The notes under the pieces are model-generated. The model was given only the letters and a program-made list of their open reading frames with translations. It did not search any database and was not told the DNA's origin. From NCBI GenBank assembly GCA_022316685.1, contig JAKJHU010000014.1, forward strand, positions 2,785,001 through 2,849,000: a stretch of 64,000 nucleotides of DNA, written 5' to 3'. Below are positions 10,500-22,300 of this stretch, one piece after another. The stretch is from Progne subis subis (taxonomy: Eukaryota; Chordata; Aves; Passeriformes; Hirundinidae). Position numbers and translations under genes: made by a program. Every line of letters starts with the position of its first letter. The first letter of the stretch is position 1.

Positions 10500-13154
10500 C
10501 AAAACACACACACGAAATAAAACAAAACCAAAAACAAACAAAAAAAAAAAAAAACCCACCCAAAACCAACCAATCAAAAAAAACCAACCAAAAAAAATTA
10601 AAAAAATAATTAAAAAAAAAAAAACAACAAAACCCCCACCCACAAAACCCAGCTAAAAAAGGGTGTTTCTCCTCATCCCTATCTTCTTCCGACGTATTCC
10701 CACATCCTGCACCCTCAGCCTTCAGCTGCTTCCACATCCATACTGAGCCTTGTGTGTGTTTGTCCTACTGTTTTCCCATATCCCAACCCAGTAGAATCCA
10801 GGAACGAGCCATTTTGCAGTGCAACGTTAAGTTCACTGAGAATACTGAGAGGTGGCACCTGCTTGTTTAAAAGCTCTTCTGGTTCTAACCAAGAGACAAC
10901 ACAGCCATTTGATTTATCTTCAGCCACCTTAAACAACAAAATACTCATGATTCGGCAGTCCCTCATCATGATTTCAATAAACAAGTACCTCTGGACTGTG
11001 AGATGCTTATTAAAGTCATTAAAGGCATAAACATGATGTAGAGAACCAAGGCACTCAGGCTATCTCACTGCTTGTCATTTTGAAGACAGGCCTTATGTTT
11101 TACCCTCATCACTTACAAGTCCTGGGTTGACAAGATAATTTCGTATGTGCAAAAATAAAATATGCGAGTTCTGCTTAATTGCTAAATGTGTTATTCCACT
11201 TTGGCTTCATCCCGCTGACATCTGGTGCTGTCAGTGCAAAGGTTTTAAGAAGCTGCAGTGGGCACAGAAGTCTTATGTTTTGGCATCTTTCTTCAAGGGT
11301 CTTGGCTGGTCCCTTACCTATTCCTCTTAAAAATACTATTTTTGCCAATAAAGAGCTGGTTTATGTCTGAGAACCTCATCTAATTTGAATAGTTTTAATA
11401 AACCTTCATGTCATTCCACTTGGGCTCATGGCTGTTCTTTGACCTCATTTCATAGATGATTTTATTTTTACATCAGCACCCTGAAGTAAACCTTTGCCAT
11501 GATGAGGAAGCTCATTTACAAATTTTAGGAGTACAACACTTATGACAAATCCACTACAAAGACTTTAATTTCAGGCTATGCAATCAACATTGAAATATTT
11601 GTAAATAACTGTATGATGGATCTTTATTTTTCTCCCTTGTCTAGCTCATTACTTGAAGAAGTAAAGGATTTGTACCTGGAGGCTGCTCACCAGAATGGTG
11701 ATATGATAGACCCTGACCTGCAGACAGGACTTGGGGTTCTTTTTCACCTGAATGGGGAATTTAACAGAGCAATAGATGCATTTAGTGCTGCTTTAACTGT
11801 TCGACCAGAGGTACCTTTTATACTTTTACATTTTTAAAAATTTAGCTTTTAAGGCCATTTCCTTTTGCCTGTCTGAATCAGGCTATTATTAATGACATGC
11901 CACTTCTGCCATTAAAATTTTAAGACCCGAAATAGAAATGTTAATTACAAGACAGCGCTGTTTAGAAGCAGATTTATGCCTGTCCAGTTCCTACCTGTGT
12001 GCTGATTAATGGCATTAGATATATAAAGTTGCCTTTGATCACGAGTCAGAACCTCATATTCCTTGTCGATTAGGACAAAATACTATGGTTTTCTGCAGTC
12101 CTCCTTCCTTTACAACCAAAAATGAGATATTCTGTCTGGTTTTTGACAGCTGCAGTAGAAAACTCCCTTTCTCCCCAGGACTACACGTTATGGAACCGCC
12201 TTGGGGCAACCTTGGCGAACGGGGATCGCAGCGAGGAGGCTGTGGAGGCGTACACACGAGCTCTGGAAATACAGCCTGGCTTCATCAGGTCCAGATACAA
12301 CCTGGGGATAAGCTGCATCAACCTCGGGGCTTACAGGTGAGTTTGGAAAACGTGGAAACAAAGCCAGGCATCACAACTGCCGAGTGAGGATTCATTTTCA
12401 AGCTGGAGGTATCTAAGGAAAAAATAATCAGAATATGGCTATGTGATCTCAGCTGTTGTAAAATGTTGTAGTAATTTTTTACAAAGGATTAAAAAGCATT
12501 TTTGTAGCTCTAAATGCAAGTACTCTTCTACTCAGTGAGGTTGTTCTTGCACTTAAAGTTAGTCTTGCTCTTAAAAACTTTTGTAAAAGAAAATATAAGA
12601 GCCTGTCTTTAAAAGGGAAGCTTGAGTTAAACTGCTTCAAGTAGTTTATGCCATCAAAAACATCCTTCAGGAATAAAGGTGATATTCCAGGGTACCAGCT
12701 GTCAGGTTAAGACAGGGAAGATGAAGGGGAGCTTTTCTGCAATGAAGACAGCACCCCCAAATTTTGGGGACCCCAAGACACACCCTCCTGCTTGATCAAA
12801 ATCAAGCAAGAACAACACAAAGAGATTGAAGAACTACATTGTAAAATAATGTATTTAAGCCTGTCATGGAAGTTTAGAAAGTTTGCCTGTGGTTGTTAAG
12901 CAAATTATATTGCTTGTTTCTTTTTTTTTCTTCTTCTTCTTCCCTACAGAGAGGCTGTCAGCAATTTCCTCACTGCTCTCAGCTTGCAAAGAAAAAGCAG
13001 GAATCAACAGCAGGTTCCCCACCCTGCTCTATCAGGCAATATTTGGGCAGCACTTCGGATTGCTCTGTCTATGATGGACCAGCCAGAACTATTTCAAGCT
13101 GCCAACGTGGGTGATCTAGACATTCTCTTGAGAGCTTTTAATCTAGAGCCGTAA
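926..13154 (+). CDS. PEX5L: PEX5L (TRIP8b/PEX5R), 3' part: eight coding exons, C-terminal 384 residues
   Basis: The eight exons are 926-1021, 7246-7362, 8286-8429, 9260-9330, 10073-10270, 11645-11810, 12179-12336 and 12950-13154. They join in one frame to 384 codons plus TAA, and every intron is GT-AG. The human protein is about 626 residues, so roughly 240 N-terminal residues lie upstream of the window. In fragment numbering, residues 1-90 are linker. TPR1-3 span about 94-187, a distorted TPR4 hinge about 188-230, TPR5-7 about 230-332, and a C-terminal helical bundle about 345-384 ends in LLRAFNLEP. The family binds C-terminal tripeptides: HCN channel tails in neurons, PTS1-like signals, and also Rab8b. 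PEX5 was considered, but the linker ([12 protein letters not shown]), the hinge ([13 protein letters not shown]) and the neighbouring USP13 all point to PEX5L. The HCN cyclic-nucleotide-domain contact region is in the missing N-terminal part. Confidence 0.95.
1022..7245 (+). other. PEX5L: PEX5L intron, 6.2 kb
   Basis: This intron is AT-rich, with a poly(A) run at about 2741-2756 and a (TA)n tract at about 5399-5425. No exon, transposon or RNA gene was recognised. The other PEX5L introns (7363-8285, 8430-9259, 9331-10072, 11811-12178, 12337-12949) are short and also without recognised features. Confidence 0.7.
7246..7362 (+). CDS. PEX5L: PEX5L exon, linker with WxxxM/W motif
   Basis: This 117-base exon is phase 0/0 and encodes 39 residues from [20 protein letters not shown] to TISTIEK. 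The preceding tract is a strong polypyrimidine run ending TTCTAG, and the donor is GTAACA. The second half ([13 protein letters not shown]) appears less conserved than the first. Confidence 0.93.
8286..8429 (+). CDS. PEX5L: PEX5L exon, start of TPR domain (TPR1)
   Basis: This 144-base exon is phase 0/0 and encodes 48 residues from [20 protein letters not shown] to EPNDAE. It contains the conserved [12 protein letters not shown] entry into the TPR array and helix A/B of TPR1 ([14 protein letters not shown]). The donor is GAG|GTATTC. Confidence 0.94.
9260..9330 (+). CDS. PEX5L: PEX5L exon, TPR2
   Basis: This 71-base exon enters at phase 0 and ends at phase 2. It encodes [20 protein letters not shown] and the start of the next helix. 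The TPR signature W..LG....E..A..AL is present. The split Arg codon is completed by the first base of the following exon. Confidence 0.93.
10073..10270 (+). CDS. PEX5L: PEX5L exon, TPR3 and hinge
   Basis: This 198-base exon is phase 2/2, so it can be skipped without a frameshift. It encodes [20 protein letters not shown], the rest of TPR3, and the basic serine-rich hinge containing [13 protein letters not shown]. The intron 5 donor is AAAG|GTAAAT. Reading past the donor gives a false Arg-stop ending. The true split codon is Ser. Confidence 0.94.
10469..10660 (+). repeat. (AAAAC)n microsatellite and A/C-rich low-complexity tract
   Basis: Six or more AAAAC units are followed by CACACAC and about 140 bases composed almost only of A and C. 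The tract begins about 200 bases after the donor at 10270, inside PEX5L intron 10271-11644. It explains the lysine-rich and phenylalanine-rich open frames seen on both strands here. Confidence 0.9.
11645..11810 (+). CDS. PEX5L: PEX5L exon, hinge end and TPR5
   Basis: This 166-base exon enters at phase 2 and ends at phase 0. It encodes [20 protein letters not shown], then the conserved [20 protein letters not shown] and [14 protein letters not shown] of TPR5. GC at third positions is low (18 of 55 codons counted), in contrast to the next exon. Confidence 0.95.
12179..12336 (+). CDS. PEX5L: PEX5L exon, TPR6 and start of TPR7
   Basis: This 158-base exon enters at phase 0 and ends at phase 2. 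It encodes [35 protein letters not shown] and [17 protein letters not shown]. The [10 protein letters not shown] and RYNLGISC loops carry the asparagines that in PEX5-family structures contact the C-terminal tripeptide of the ligand. All are retained. The exon is GC-rich at third positions (38 of 52 codons counted). Confidence 0.96.
12950..13154 (+). CDS. PEX5L: PEX5L last coding exon, TPR7 end, C-terminal bundle and stop
   Basis: The acceptor is TTCTTCCCTACAG. The exon completes a split Arg codon, encodes [20 protein letters not shown], then [20 protein letters not shown] and the terminal [13 protein letters not shown], and stops at TAA (13152-13154). The final helices pack back on the TPR ring in family structures. 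Confidence 0.96.
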
Positions 13155-14176
13155 TAAAAAGGATTCAAAAATTGATTGAATTGTATTAGGAAACAGAGGA
13201 CTTTTTTATTACTCATCCCCAGATGACCACATTTTCCAAAAGATCACGACTTAGATCAGTAGGGGAATTCCTTCAGATATTATTCATAAAGGAAAAGTTC
13301 AAAAGCACAAAAACAGGTGTAAATAAATTCAAACTCAAAGGGTTGAAAGGAGCTGTGGCTAATCAGACAAAGCCCTGAACTAGGTGAAATAGCAATTTCT
13401 GAAGAATCTTCATCCCATGCAAGCTATATCTCTCTACATACATACAGCTGTAAAAAGAAAAGAATCTTAAGAAGAAACCTAGATAAAGGTTATTGCACAT
13501 TAGAATGGCAAGCAGTGCATCCAAGGAACCTGCTTAGTAGCTCATTGCACTATGCTGACACCACCTTGCCCCACAGTGGGGATTCCCCATCCTTTGGTTT
13601 TCTTTGACGAAAAATCTTCTCAAGGTCCATTTTTAACACAGCTCTGAAAAGACATGCATGTAAAAAGGATGTGTTTTGTTTTGAATACATTTATTAGCTG
13701 GCAATCAATTTTTTGCTTGCAAAGGTACCTGGATTAATTTGGGCCCAGTTCTGCAGGCTGATAAGCCATGTGAAATGTCAAGAGGAACACAGTCCATGGG
13801 GGGCTATGGCATGAGCCCAGGTACATTTGCAGAAGCCAAGTGTCGCCAGCAGAAGAGGCAATTTGCACTGGAATTTTTTCTGTTCCAACCAGCTGTCCCA
13901 GACATCTGGGACAGTCTGAAGGAGCTCGTGGCAGGGTCTACACCTTTCTGTATACTTATGCACTTTAATCTTTCTTTTTTGTAAAATAGCGCTACGCTTT
14001 TATTTTAGTCACCAACAATGGAATGTACAGGATGGCCTTGTTGGCAGAGAGGACCAAATATAATTTCCTGAAATGCAATGAGAGGGTTTTCAATATTCTT
14101 ATGTTAAAAAACAACAATATAAACAATATAACTGCATTAACAACTAGAAAGATTATTATATGCATCCACCGGGTAC

Positions 14177-14211
14177 TGCACATATACATGCATGTGCATG
14201 CACATACATGT
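14177..14211 (+). repeat. 35-base alternating pyrimidine-purine tract
   Basis: Every base from the T at 14177 to the T at 14211 alternates pyrimidine and purine, mostly CA/TG/TA steps with ATGCAT palindromes. Such tracts can adopt Z-DNA. The tract lies in the probable PEX5L 3' UTR. Confidence 0.75.
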
Positions 14212-17200
14212 TGTATGCAAGTGATGTCATTTCAGTACAGAACAAGCTAGAGATCTTCATTGCAAATGAAGAAAAGTATTCCTAGGAGTTACTGCCTGCA
14301 GACCATGCTCAAGGGAAAGCTTTGCCTAAGGAAGTTGATCTATGTAATGCTTGCAGGATTGAGATCAAGGCTTGATCCTGCTGTTACGGCAAACAGCAGC
14401 AAAAGTCTCCATGACCTCCATGATACCAGAGAAAATCCTTACAAATGTGTATATAAACACATGATCTTCATTTTCCCTGGCTGGATGAATGGGGAGCAGG
14501 GTTGGGGCAGAACCAATCCCTGATGAGTGGATTGATTCAGCTACAATCAAACACATTTAGCTCAGGGTGAATGCATCAATCAAAGAAGGAAGAGAAATAT
14601 TTAGGAGGTGATTTTCACTTGCTGATATTTAAATATTTTTCCTGAATAGTGAAAGATTAAAAGCGTAATTAGATGTGTTGATCTGTGGTCAGGAATTCAA
14701 TGTCCAGAGTAGCTACTGGAATGTGTTAAAGTGGGGAAAATAGCACATTTCCTATAAACAACATTAGAAGAAAAATCCAGCTCAGAGGGATAAAAAAAGA
14801 AATCCAACTGCACATATCACAGAGAAAGATACTCTGTGGGAGTTGGACAGTTTTACCAGTACAAACCTAAAGTTTCTTGCAGCTGTCTGTTATTTTAAGC
14901 CAGCACTTAAAGGAAAATTCCATGTAAGACAGTGTAATCACTGCATCTAATCACCATCTATAGGTTGTTAAATAAAAATTGTCATCAGAAAAATATAAGG
15001 CTTACCCCTCACTCTCTCCCACTAAATAGAAGTGCCAAAAGAGCTACTGAAATTTTTTTAAGAGTGCTTTATTAATTCATTGTTTACACATACATTCCTG
15101 TTCATCTATCAGGTGTTTCATAACTGATCCCTGCAGCTTTCTCTAAGGATGGGACTGCCTGGGAATGTCACTTTAGCTAAGTGGGCTGCTGTATGCATAT
15201 CTGCTGACAACAGTTTGCTCTTTTGCTTTGACAGCGATGTGTGATGACAGCTCTTTATTGATAAGGCAGAGCAGAAGGTGCAGTGCAATTGAATCTGGGA
15301 AGTGATAAGAGAGAAGGAAGGCAGCTTTGAAAAGAGGCTGTAAAGCAAAGGCATATGTGCTTAGATTTTGCTTGATGCCCTGCCATCACACAAGTTCTTC
15401 TAGAATATCCTTTGTGCTGTGGTGTAGGATAATCAGTGCTAACCCAGAGGAATAAGCTGTTCAGGGGCTTTATTTTTATATCTTTGAAATTAACAAACAA
15501 ACAAAAAAATGTACTTCTCAGAGTAGGAATGACAAGAGGTATTTGATTCTCTTGGCAGTTCATTAAACATCTCCTCCAGCCTGTGGGTGAGTAACAGAAA
15601 TCATTAGGAAAACCTTATGCAAGTCCAAGCCTCTCCACAAAGACCAGACTAACTAGGTAAGCTTTTGATTTATCCTGGGATGCACTGCTCAAAACTACAT
15701 TTATCTGCTGAGATACGTCCCCACCCATGGGACTGGCAGGAGCTGTGTGTGTAACCTTGAGACAGCTCAGCAGGGCTGAACTCTGCCTCGCCTGGGGAGG
15801 CTCAGTCCCAGCCCATCTCCGCTCTGCTGCACAGCACCTGGGCTCCAGAGCCTGTCCAGAGGCGCACACCTCGGAGTCCAGCACAGCTGCTCTCTGCTGC
15901 TGTGGCAGCCTGTGGCCAGTCAGGCGTGTGCCACTGACTGGGGCACTGGGAAAGGCTGAAACAGGGCAGGGACAGGGGACAGTGGCACATCTCACACCCC
16001 TGGACTGGTCAGTGCAGGGGAGTGGCTGGAGACTGAGCTCACCTCACTCTAACAGGTCAGGGCCAGCAACTCTTGGCACTTCTGGACACTCCCTTAGGAT
16101 CCTGGGCTTTATCATCCTCCTTCAGCCCCCTCTGCCAAGCACTGTCAGTGCAGCAGACAGGATTAGACACAGCTTTGAGCTCACCTCCTCTTGGCGTTCC
16201 CTAAACATTCAGGACAAGTTTATATATTTGCCTGAAACAGCAAGAGGAAATGTGAGGAGGCTGCAGCATATTAACAACCTGAAAAGAAAATTCATCCCCT
16301 TGTGCTTCTAACCAAGCATGAGTTGGGATAAATCAGGCAGGTGCTGAACAGGAGCAGATTGAGCCTGAGGGTGAGAGACAGCAAATCTGGGTCCTGTTGT
16401 CAGCACTCCCCACGAGCTCGACCCAGAGAAAGCCTCCTGCCATCCCTGCCTCGCCCAGGTGTGCAGGAAGGAGGATGGGAAGCAGCATTCCTTGCACTGC
16501 CTGGACATCACTGTCTCACTGCAGGGCCGAGGTCAGCACCCCCCTGGGCAGGAAGGCAACACAAACACGAGGTTGCTCAGGTCTAGGGAAGCAGTTTCAC
16601 GTATAGGCTACCAATTTCAGCAGAGGAGAGACTCACACACTTCAGGATGCTCTAGAGCATCTATGAGGTGAGGCTCAACTGGAGTGCTGCAATGGTGTAT
16701 CACCATGTCCCACCCCTGCTTCCCTTTCCTGTTACACCTCTCTTTTTCCAGAGGTGATTTATCACTGCCAGATAACTGATTCTAAGTTTTTGAATTTTTT
16801 TTTTCTATTTTATATTTAATGCAATTAAAAAATAATGTTTTCCTAACCCCAGCTTGGGACTGTCCTTGTCCTCTGCAAAGCTTTAGGAATAGTTAGGACC
16901 TAGAAACCTGATCCATCGAGCTGCTGAACCCTGTAAGTGTGCACAAGAGTGCTCAGCACTTTGCATGATCAGCTCACTTGCAGGTATTACCAGGAGAGGG
17001 CTGGCTCTGGTAGCACTGCACGTGCTGAACAGGCACTGGAATCACAGGGATTGTTCAGGGAGTGAGGCTTTGCCCTGAAGGCAAAAGACTCATTTCTGGC
17101 TGACCTCTCTAAACTGGAATGACCACAGGAGCCTCGTGGCCACAGACTGGTTTATGTCAGCTTGAAGAGCCAATGTGACTTTTAGGCACACACAGACATT

Positions 17201-19316
17201 GCTGTATCCAGTGGTATTTTCTTATGATCTGATAAATAGCAGCACTTGTAAAAATATCAAAGGGGAGTTTCAAATGACACAAAAGCTCGTATGACAATAT
17301 TGCATGCATACTATTACCCAGTAACCACTATGCAATATTAACCCCGAGCATGCAGCAATGCTACCTGAGCATGTGTTTAGAGAATGCATGCAGAAGGCTC
17401 ACACATAGGGTATTCTTAAACTATTGATTCCTATCATCTGTGGAACATTTTACAAGTCCTTTGCATCTTCCAGGCTCAAATCTGAGTTGCTCATGTTATC
17501 AAGAACAGGCTAGACCAAACACAGAGCCCTTTTAAAATCCCATCCTTAGAATTCACTTTGTGCCATTGGGGTTTATGTTTGCCTCAAGTGTTTAATTAAT
17601 AACAGACATCTGTACCAGCTTTTGCAGACATGTTTTAGTACCCTCTCAAGAATTAAAAAGCTTAAATCTGTACAGCTTTCACAGTGAAGCTGGGTTGATT
17701 GGATTTTCACATTTCCATCTCTATCCTCAACCATAGAACAGCCAGGAGTCCTAGGAACATCCACAGAGCACAGGCCTCCATGGCAGAAATCAAAACTGCT
17801 GCCCTGACTGGCACAGCCAAAGCCTGAGGCCTAAATCATAGTCCCTTGGAGCCAGTGAGGAATGGAGCAAAGCATAAATTGGTTGTAGATCTCTCTTGCC
17901 CAAACATGCATCTGCAAAACGAGACGTATTAGTTATTTTCGCATGAATTACCTGCACAGTTGAAAAAAAAAATGTGATTTCTGGTCACCAGTGTAGTCAG
18001 CTTAGCAATCTGTACAGTGAATTTATGTAATAAATGTTAACAATATACCAAGTATTCACAAAAATGGTATGACAAAATGCACTGCACGTTGTGAAAAAAA
18101 AAAAAAAGGTGGATATGCAATACAGTATTATCTACTATTCAAACCTTACCTAGGCTAGAATCAGATTCCTTCATTATGGTTCTACTGATTTTTGGACTGG
18201 TGAAATAAATCAGAGAACAGGAGTGCCATGCATGAAGAGATCACTGACACTTTGAACAAATGTAGGCAAAATGAAAATCAGGCATGTCAGAGAACCCACA
18301 GGAAGTTTCAGAGCCTCAGCCCAGAAAGTAACAGGCATAAGGCAAGGTAAAGGGACAGAAGGAATCTAAATTTTCCTAAAATACGCTGTAACTTTACAAA
18401 TGCTTGCAATATGTGACAGCCCATTGAGCAAGCTTGCATGGTCAAGACTTGATGTGCTTTGATCTCTTTTCCCCTTCTACATTTACAGAATGCCATCGAC
18501 ATTGGCTAAACCTTTAATTTAAATAGCCTTTTTAATATCAGTAAGCTACTGTAAATTCAGAAAAATAAAAAAAAAAATTTATAAATATATTTTATATATC
18601 AGAGTATAACATATCTAGAGTAAAATAAATCTATACAGTTTTGGGAGGCATTCTGTGTGGCTTCTTCTGTATGCTGTAAACAGTTTGAAAACCTTTGCAA
18701 TCTTGCATCAGTTCTTTTGGCTTTATTTTTAAGCCAGCCTAGAGGAAAGGATTACAGGGTTGGCAGGTACTTTCACCTGGGCCATCTGAGGAGCCCTGCT
18801 GCTGCACACACTTCCAGTGCTCCCTGAACTCGCGGTGTCCGTGGGGAAGCGCAGGGGCAGGGCTCGGCAGCGCTGCCAGGGTGGGAGCTCAGCCCGACAC
18901 CTGAATGTTTACATTCCCTTACCAAGGCTCATATTGACCCAGATTCAGAATCTGAATGTAAGAACATACGGGAGAAAAGGTCCGTTTCTTACCGCAGGTA
19001 ACTCTGCCTCTGTATGCTTAGTGCATTATCAGCTGTGTGTAATATCAAACACAGACCTATAGTTTACTGATGCTTTAATTTGGTGTTTCCCTGCACTGCT
19101 CTTTAAAATAATCTATTTCCTCAAAAAAAAGAATGATGTGCATACTGGATGTGTTAAATTTATTAAGGTCACAGATGACTATTTGCAGAGCACCACACTT
19201 AATGTAGTATTTTTGTACTGTAATGGAAGCATGCCTTCCGTGGGTTCTTTTCCACATATTAAATTGTATTTATTTACCTGTATTTATAACTGTGCAATTT
19301 TTAAATATGTTTTAAA

Positions 19317-19322
19317 AATAAA
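19317..19322 (+). terminator. PEX5L: Candidate distal PEX5L poly(A) signal
   Basis: AATAAA is preceded by an AT-rich stretch and followed within ten bases by a T/GT-rich downstream element. Beyond it the sequence shows no gene. It was chosen over the earlier signals by this context only. Proximal sites at 13322 or 14971 could also be used. Confidence 0.4.
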
Positions 19323-19339
19323 CTTTGTCTGTGGCTTCA

Positions 19340-22300
19340 AATATTTCAAAATCTCTTTTCAACTTGAAAAGGCTCTTGACTTCAATGACTTAAACTGAAA
19401 GGAGGGATCTAAGTCTCCAACTGAAAGGATTTTTTTCAATGAGGTCTTCTATCCTATTGTTTACCAAGTGAACATGCTTCTCTACTTAAAAATTAAGTCC
19501 AGATGATGGTTTTTGTTCTCATTTTTCCTAAATTCATTGTTTCTCCGAGGCAGTTATTTTTAGAATTGATTTTTATTTCAACATGTTGATCAATTCTACT
19601 TACAAACTGAAATTTATACCAGCTGAGGCCTGGCCCAGTGGGTTCTGCACACACAGCCCGTATGAAGAAAATGGGAAAATAGTAGATATGAATTTTTCCT
19701 GAAGACTGTGAAATAATTAAAACAGAAGTAATAATATCACAACCCAACCTTTATGAAAGGCAGAGCCAACATGCAGTGACTGAATCACTACTCAAGCAAT
19801 TTCCCATATGCCACCATAGGAGTTGTCTCTGTTTTTCAGTTCTGTCTTTCATGGGATGAGGTGACAAGGGTGATGTCATTCCTACCCGGTGTTTTTGCTG
19901 TGAGATACCAACATAAGCACAGCCACGAGGGATAAAAATTCCTGTGTGCTGCAGTGGGCAGAAGAGCTGACAGCCAGGAAGGGCTGTGACAGCGACAGCA
20001 CAGGGCTATGGAAAAATAAGGACTCTCTCCATGGACATGTGGGCTGCTCCAGCAAAACAAACATGACACAGCCATGGTTTGCCTGCAGGAGGAGAGCTCT
20101 GTCAGGAAAACCAACTGGCTAAAACCTATGGCTTTAACCAGAACCTTCCACCAAGGAACAAAAGGGAGCAGATAAAAACCACACTAACCCTGAGGTTAGG
20201 AGGAAATTAACCATGGGCTCTTGACACTGGTGTGTTTTCTGGGAGAGGTTAAGGTTTATTTAGTGCTTTTTGCTCAAATGCACTGACAAAGCAGCAGCAG
20301 GAAAATCCTTGGTTATGTGCTCCATAGGGAATCCAGATCAGGAACACAGTGCTGCTGTGCTAAAGCCAAAGACAGAGGGAGAAAAGCATCAGTACTAAAT
20401 CCACATACAAAACTGCTCAAAAATCACTGCTAAAGACATCTGAAAACATAACCACCCACTCCAAACAGCCTGTCAGTCATGCAGTAAATGTTTTCAATAA
20501 TTTTATAACATCTGTCTTCCACCACAGCTGTCAGTGCTGCCCTTATTCGGGTTAAGCCTGGAGACCTGAGAGACACAAAGGTGCTCCTTCCCACCTCAGT
20601 GAGGGGGAGCAGAGGGTGGAAACTCGTCATTTATCCAATACCGCCTCCCACAAACACTCTGCAAAAGCTAGCAGGCACAAATCCTATACAGGAAATTTCT
20701 GGAAGCTCTGAACAGAGCTCGTTAGCCTGTCCAGGGGCCACCCTCCCACCTCTTCCAGTTGCCACGAGGGCTGTGAACAGCGTGGCTTGAGTTGCCATGG
20801 TCACAAAGGACATCTGTGATACAAGAGAAACCAGAACCAAAGATCATTAATTAAGTTTAGGCTTCTGAAGCTGAACCACCTCTATGTTTCTTATCACTCA
20901 ACACATCACTTGTCCTCTACTTCTATGTCAAGAAGTGTCACTGAGCACAGCAGACTTACCTCTTACCTCTCTTGCAGCTGCTGGTCCTGTGATCCTATAA
21001 AAAGTTGTCACTCCTCAGTCTTTTTCAGCCTATTGCATCTACCAGAATCCCAAAAGTCACATTTCTTATGTCAAGGCCTTACACATGAGGTAACCAGGCT
21101 TCTCCTTTACTGAGAAGCAGAAGAAATTTCTGAGTATGAGGAACTACAGACAAATAAAGCAGGAATTGGGAGTGAAATGACAGCACTATTCCACACAAAC
21201 ATTGCCAACTCTTGTGATCAAAGAACATCAACAGGCCTAAAAGTTAAAAACAAACATACCAATCTAACTTAAAACCTGGGGGTTTGGGTGTTTTTTTATG
21301 TTGTATATCCACACAGGGCTAGGAGAGTTTTTTGGATTTTTTTTTTTTTTTTAATCCACAGGGATGCCAGGAGTCACAAGAAATCAAGACTCACACAAAC
21401 CTCTCCGTTCCCTACACAGAGGTTTTTTAAGTAAAACACCAAATGTGACCACAAAGAGGGAGAGGCAGCATCAAAACACATTCTATTCCTCTTCAGTTCA
21501 GACAGGAATAAAGAAGCAAGAATCCACACAGTCACCAGACGTGAGAATATTTCTTTTTAATTTAAAACAGTTGCAACAATGTCATTCACAGCCTTTCTCA
21601 CCTCAGACAAATACTCTCCAGAAAGTTAACAGTGCTTCAAGCAAACAACTCCGAATGGTGCAAAGTAAACCAGGACAGACATTTCCAGGATACAACAGTA
21701 AAACCACTGAAGAGTGAGTAGAAGTCAGACACCAATCTCAGCCATGAAGGTAGGAAGGGCAACAGGGAAAACAATAAAATGTCCAGTTACGTATTTTGCA
21801 TAGACTTCCAATGCATGAAAACAGCAAAGGGATAAAAATGCCAGGATGGAGAACAGAAGGAATTAGTTGGAGAGGTTTCTAAAGAAATCTAATGAGTTCT
21901 GGATGCATCCACATTCTGAATGTGTGCTGTGACCTGGTGGAGGCTGCCTGAGTCAAAGAACTGGGCTGATGTTGGTTTCACTTACACCAAAGTCAGTCAG
22001 AGGTAACTGGCACTGAACCCAGCAGAGCTACAAGTGACTGGAGTTCAGAAACATCTACGCTTGTTTTAAAACCACAGCTCTGAATAAATTAATTTTAATC
22101 CTAATTATATTTTAGCTCGGAAGATTAAATAGGAGTTTGTGTCTACATTTGTTTGGGAGACTGGAGACTGTGACTCAGAATGAGTCTATGGATCCAGCAT
22201 ACTGCTAGGAATGAGAGGAGAAGAGGAAATCAAGGAAAAGTTACTGAGTTTTTCTTCCATCCTATCTCCAAACCTGAATGTATCATACAAAAAAGTAAAA

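Larger units (their letters stand above)
13155..19340 (+). other. PEX5L: Probable PEX5L 3' UTR
   Basis: This AT-rich stretch of about 6.2 kb follows the stop codon and has no recognisable exon. AATAAA occurs at 13322, 14971, 18029, 18204, 18564, 18624 and 19317. The last is followed by a GT-rich stretch (CTTTGTCTGTGGCTT), the best candidate for the distal cleavage site. The segment 18500-19320 has the T-rich, ATTTA-containing look of a UTR end. A UTR this long fits my recollection that mammalian PEX5L mRNAs have a multi-kilobase 3' UTR. The boundary is an inference, and a GC-rich block at 15600-16700 interrupts the composition. Confidence 0.5.

Noticed and set aside
10387..10737. Lysine-rich and phenylalanine-rich open frames on both strands
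   Set aside because: They are translations of the A/C-rich simple repeat.
926..13154. Identity as PEX5 rather than PEX5L
   Set aside because: Linker and hinge sequences and the adjacent USP13 fit PEX5L. PEX5 would be expected near a different gene set.
15727..16311. 194-codon open frame on + strand
   Set aside because: No recognisable domain, no splice context and a GC-rich setting where long chance frames are common. Kept only as a composition finding.
16620..16700. Possible degraded CR1 (GAGGCTCAACTGGAGTGCTG)
   Set aside because: Only about 25 bases resemble CR1 and the flanks do not continue the match.
21364..21717. 117-codon open frame in the intergenic stretch
   Set aside because: Low-complexity polar translation without motif, promoter or poly(A) context.
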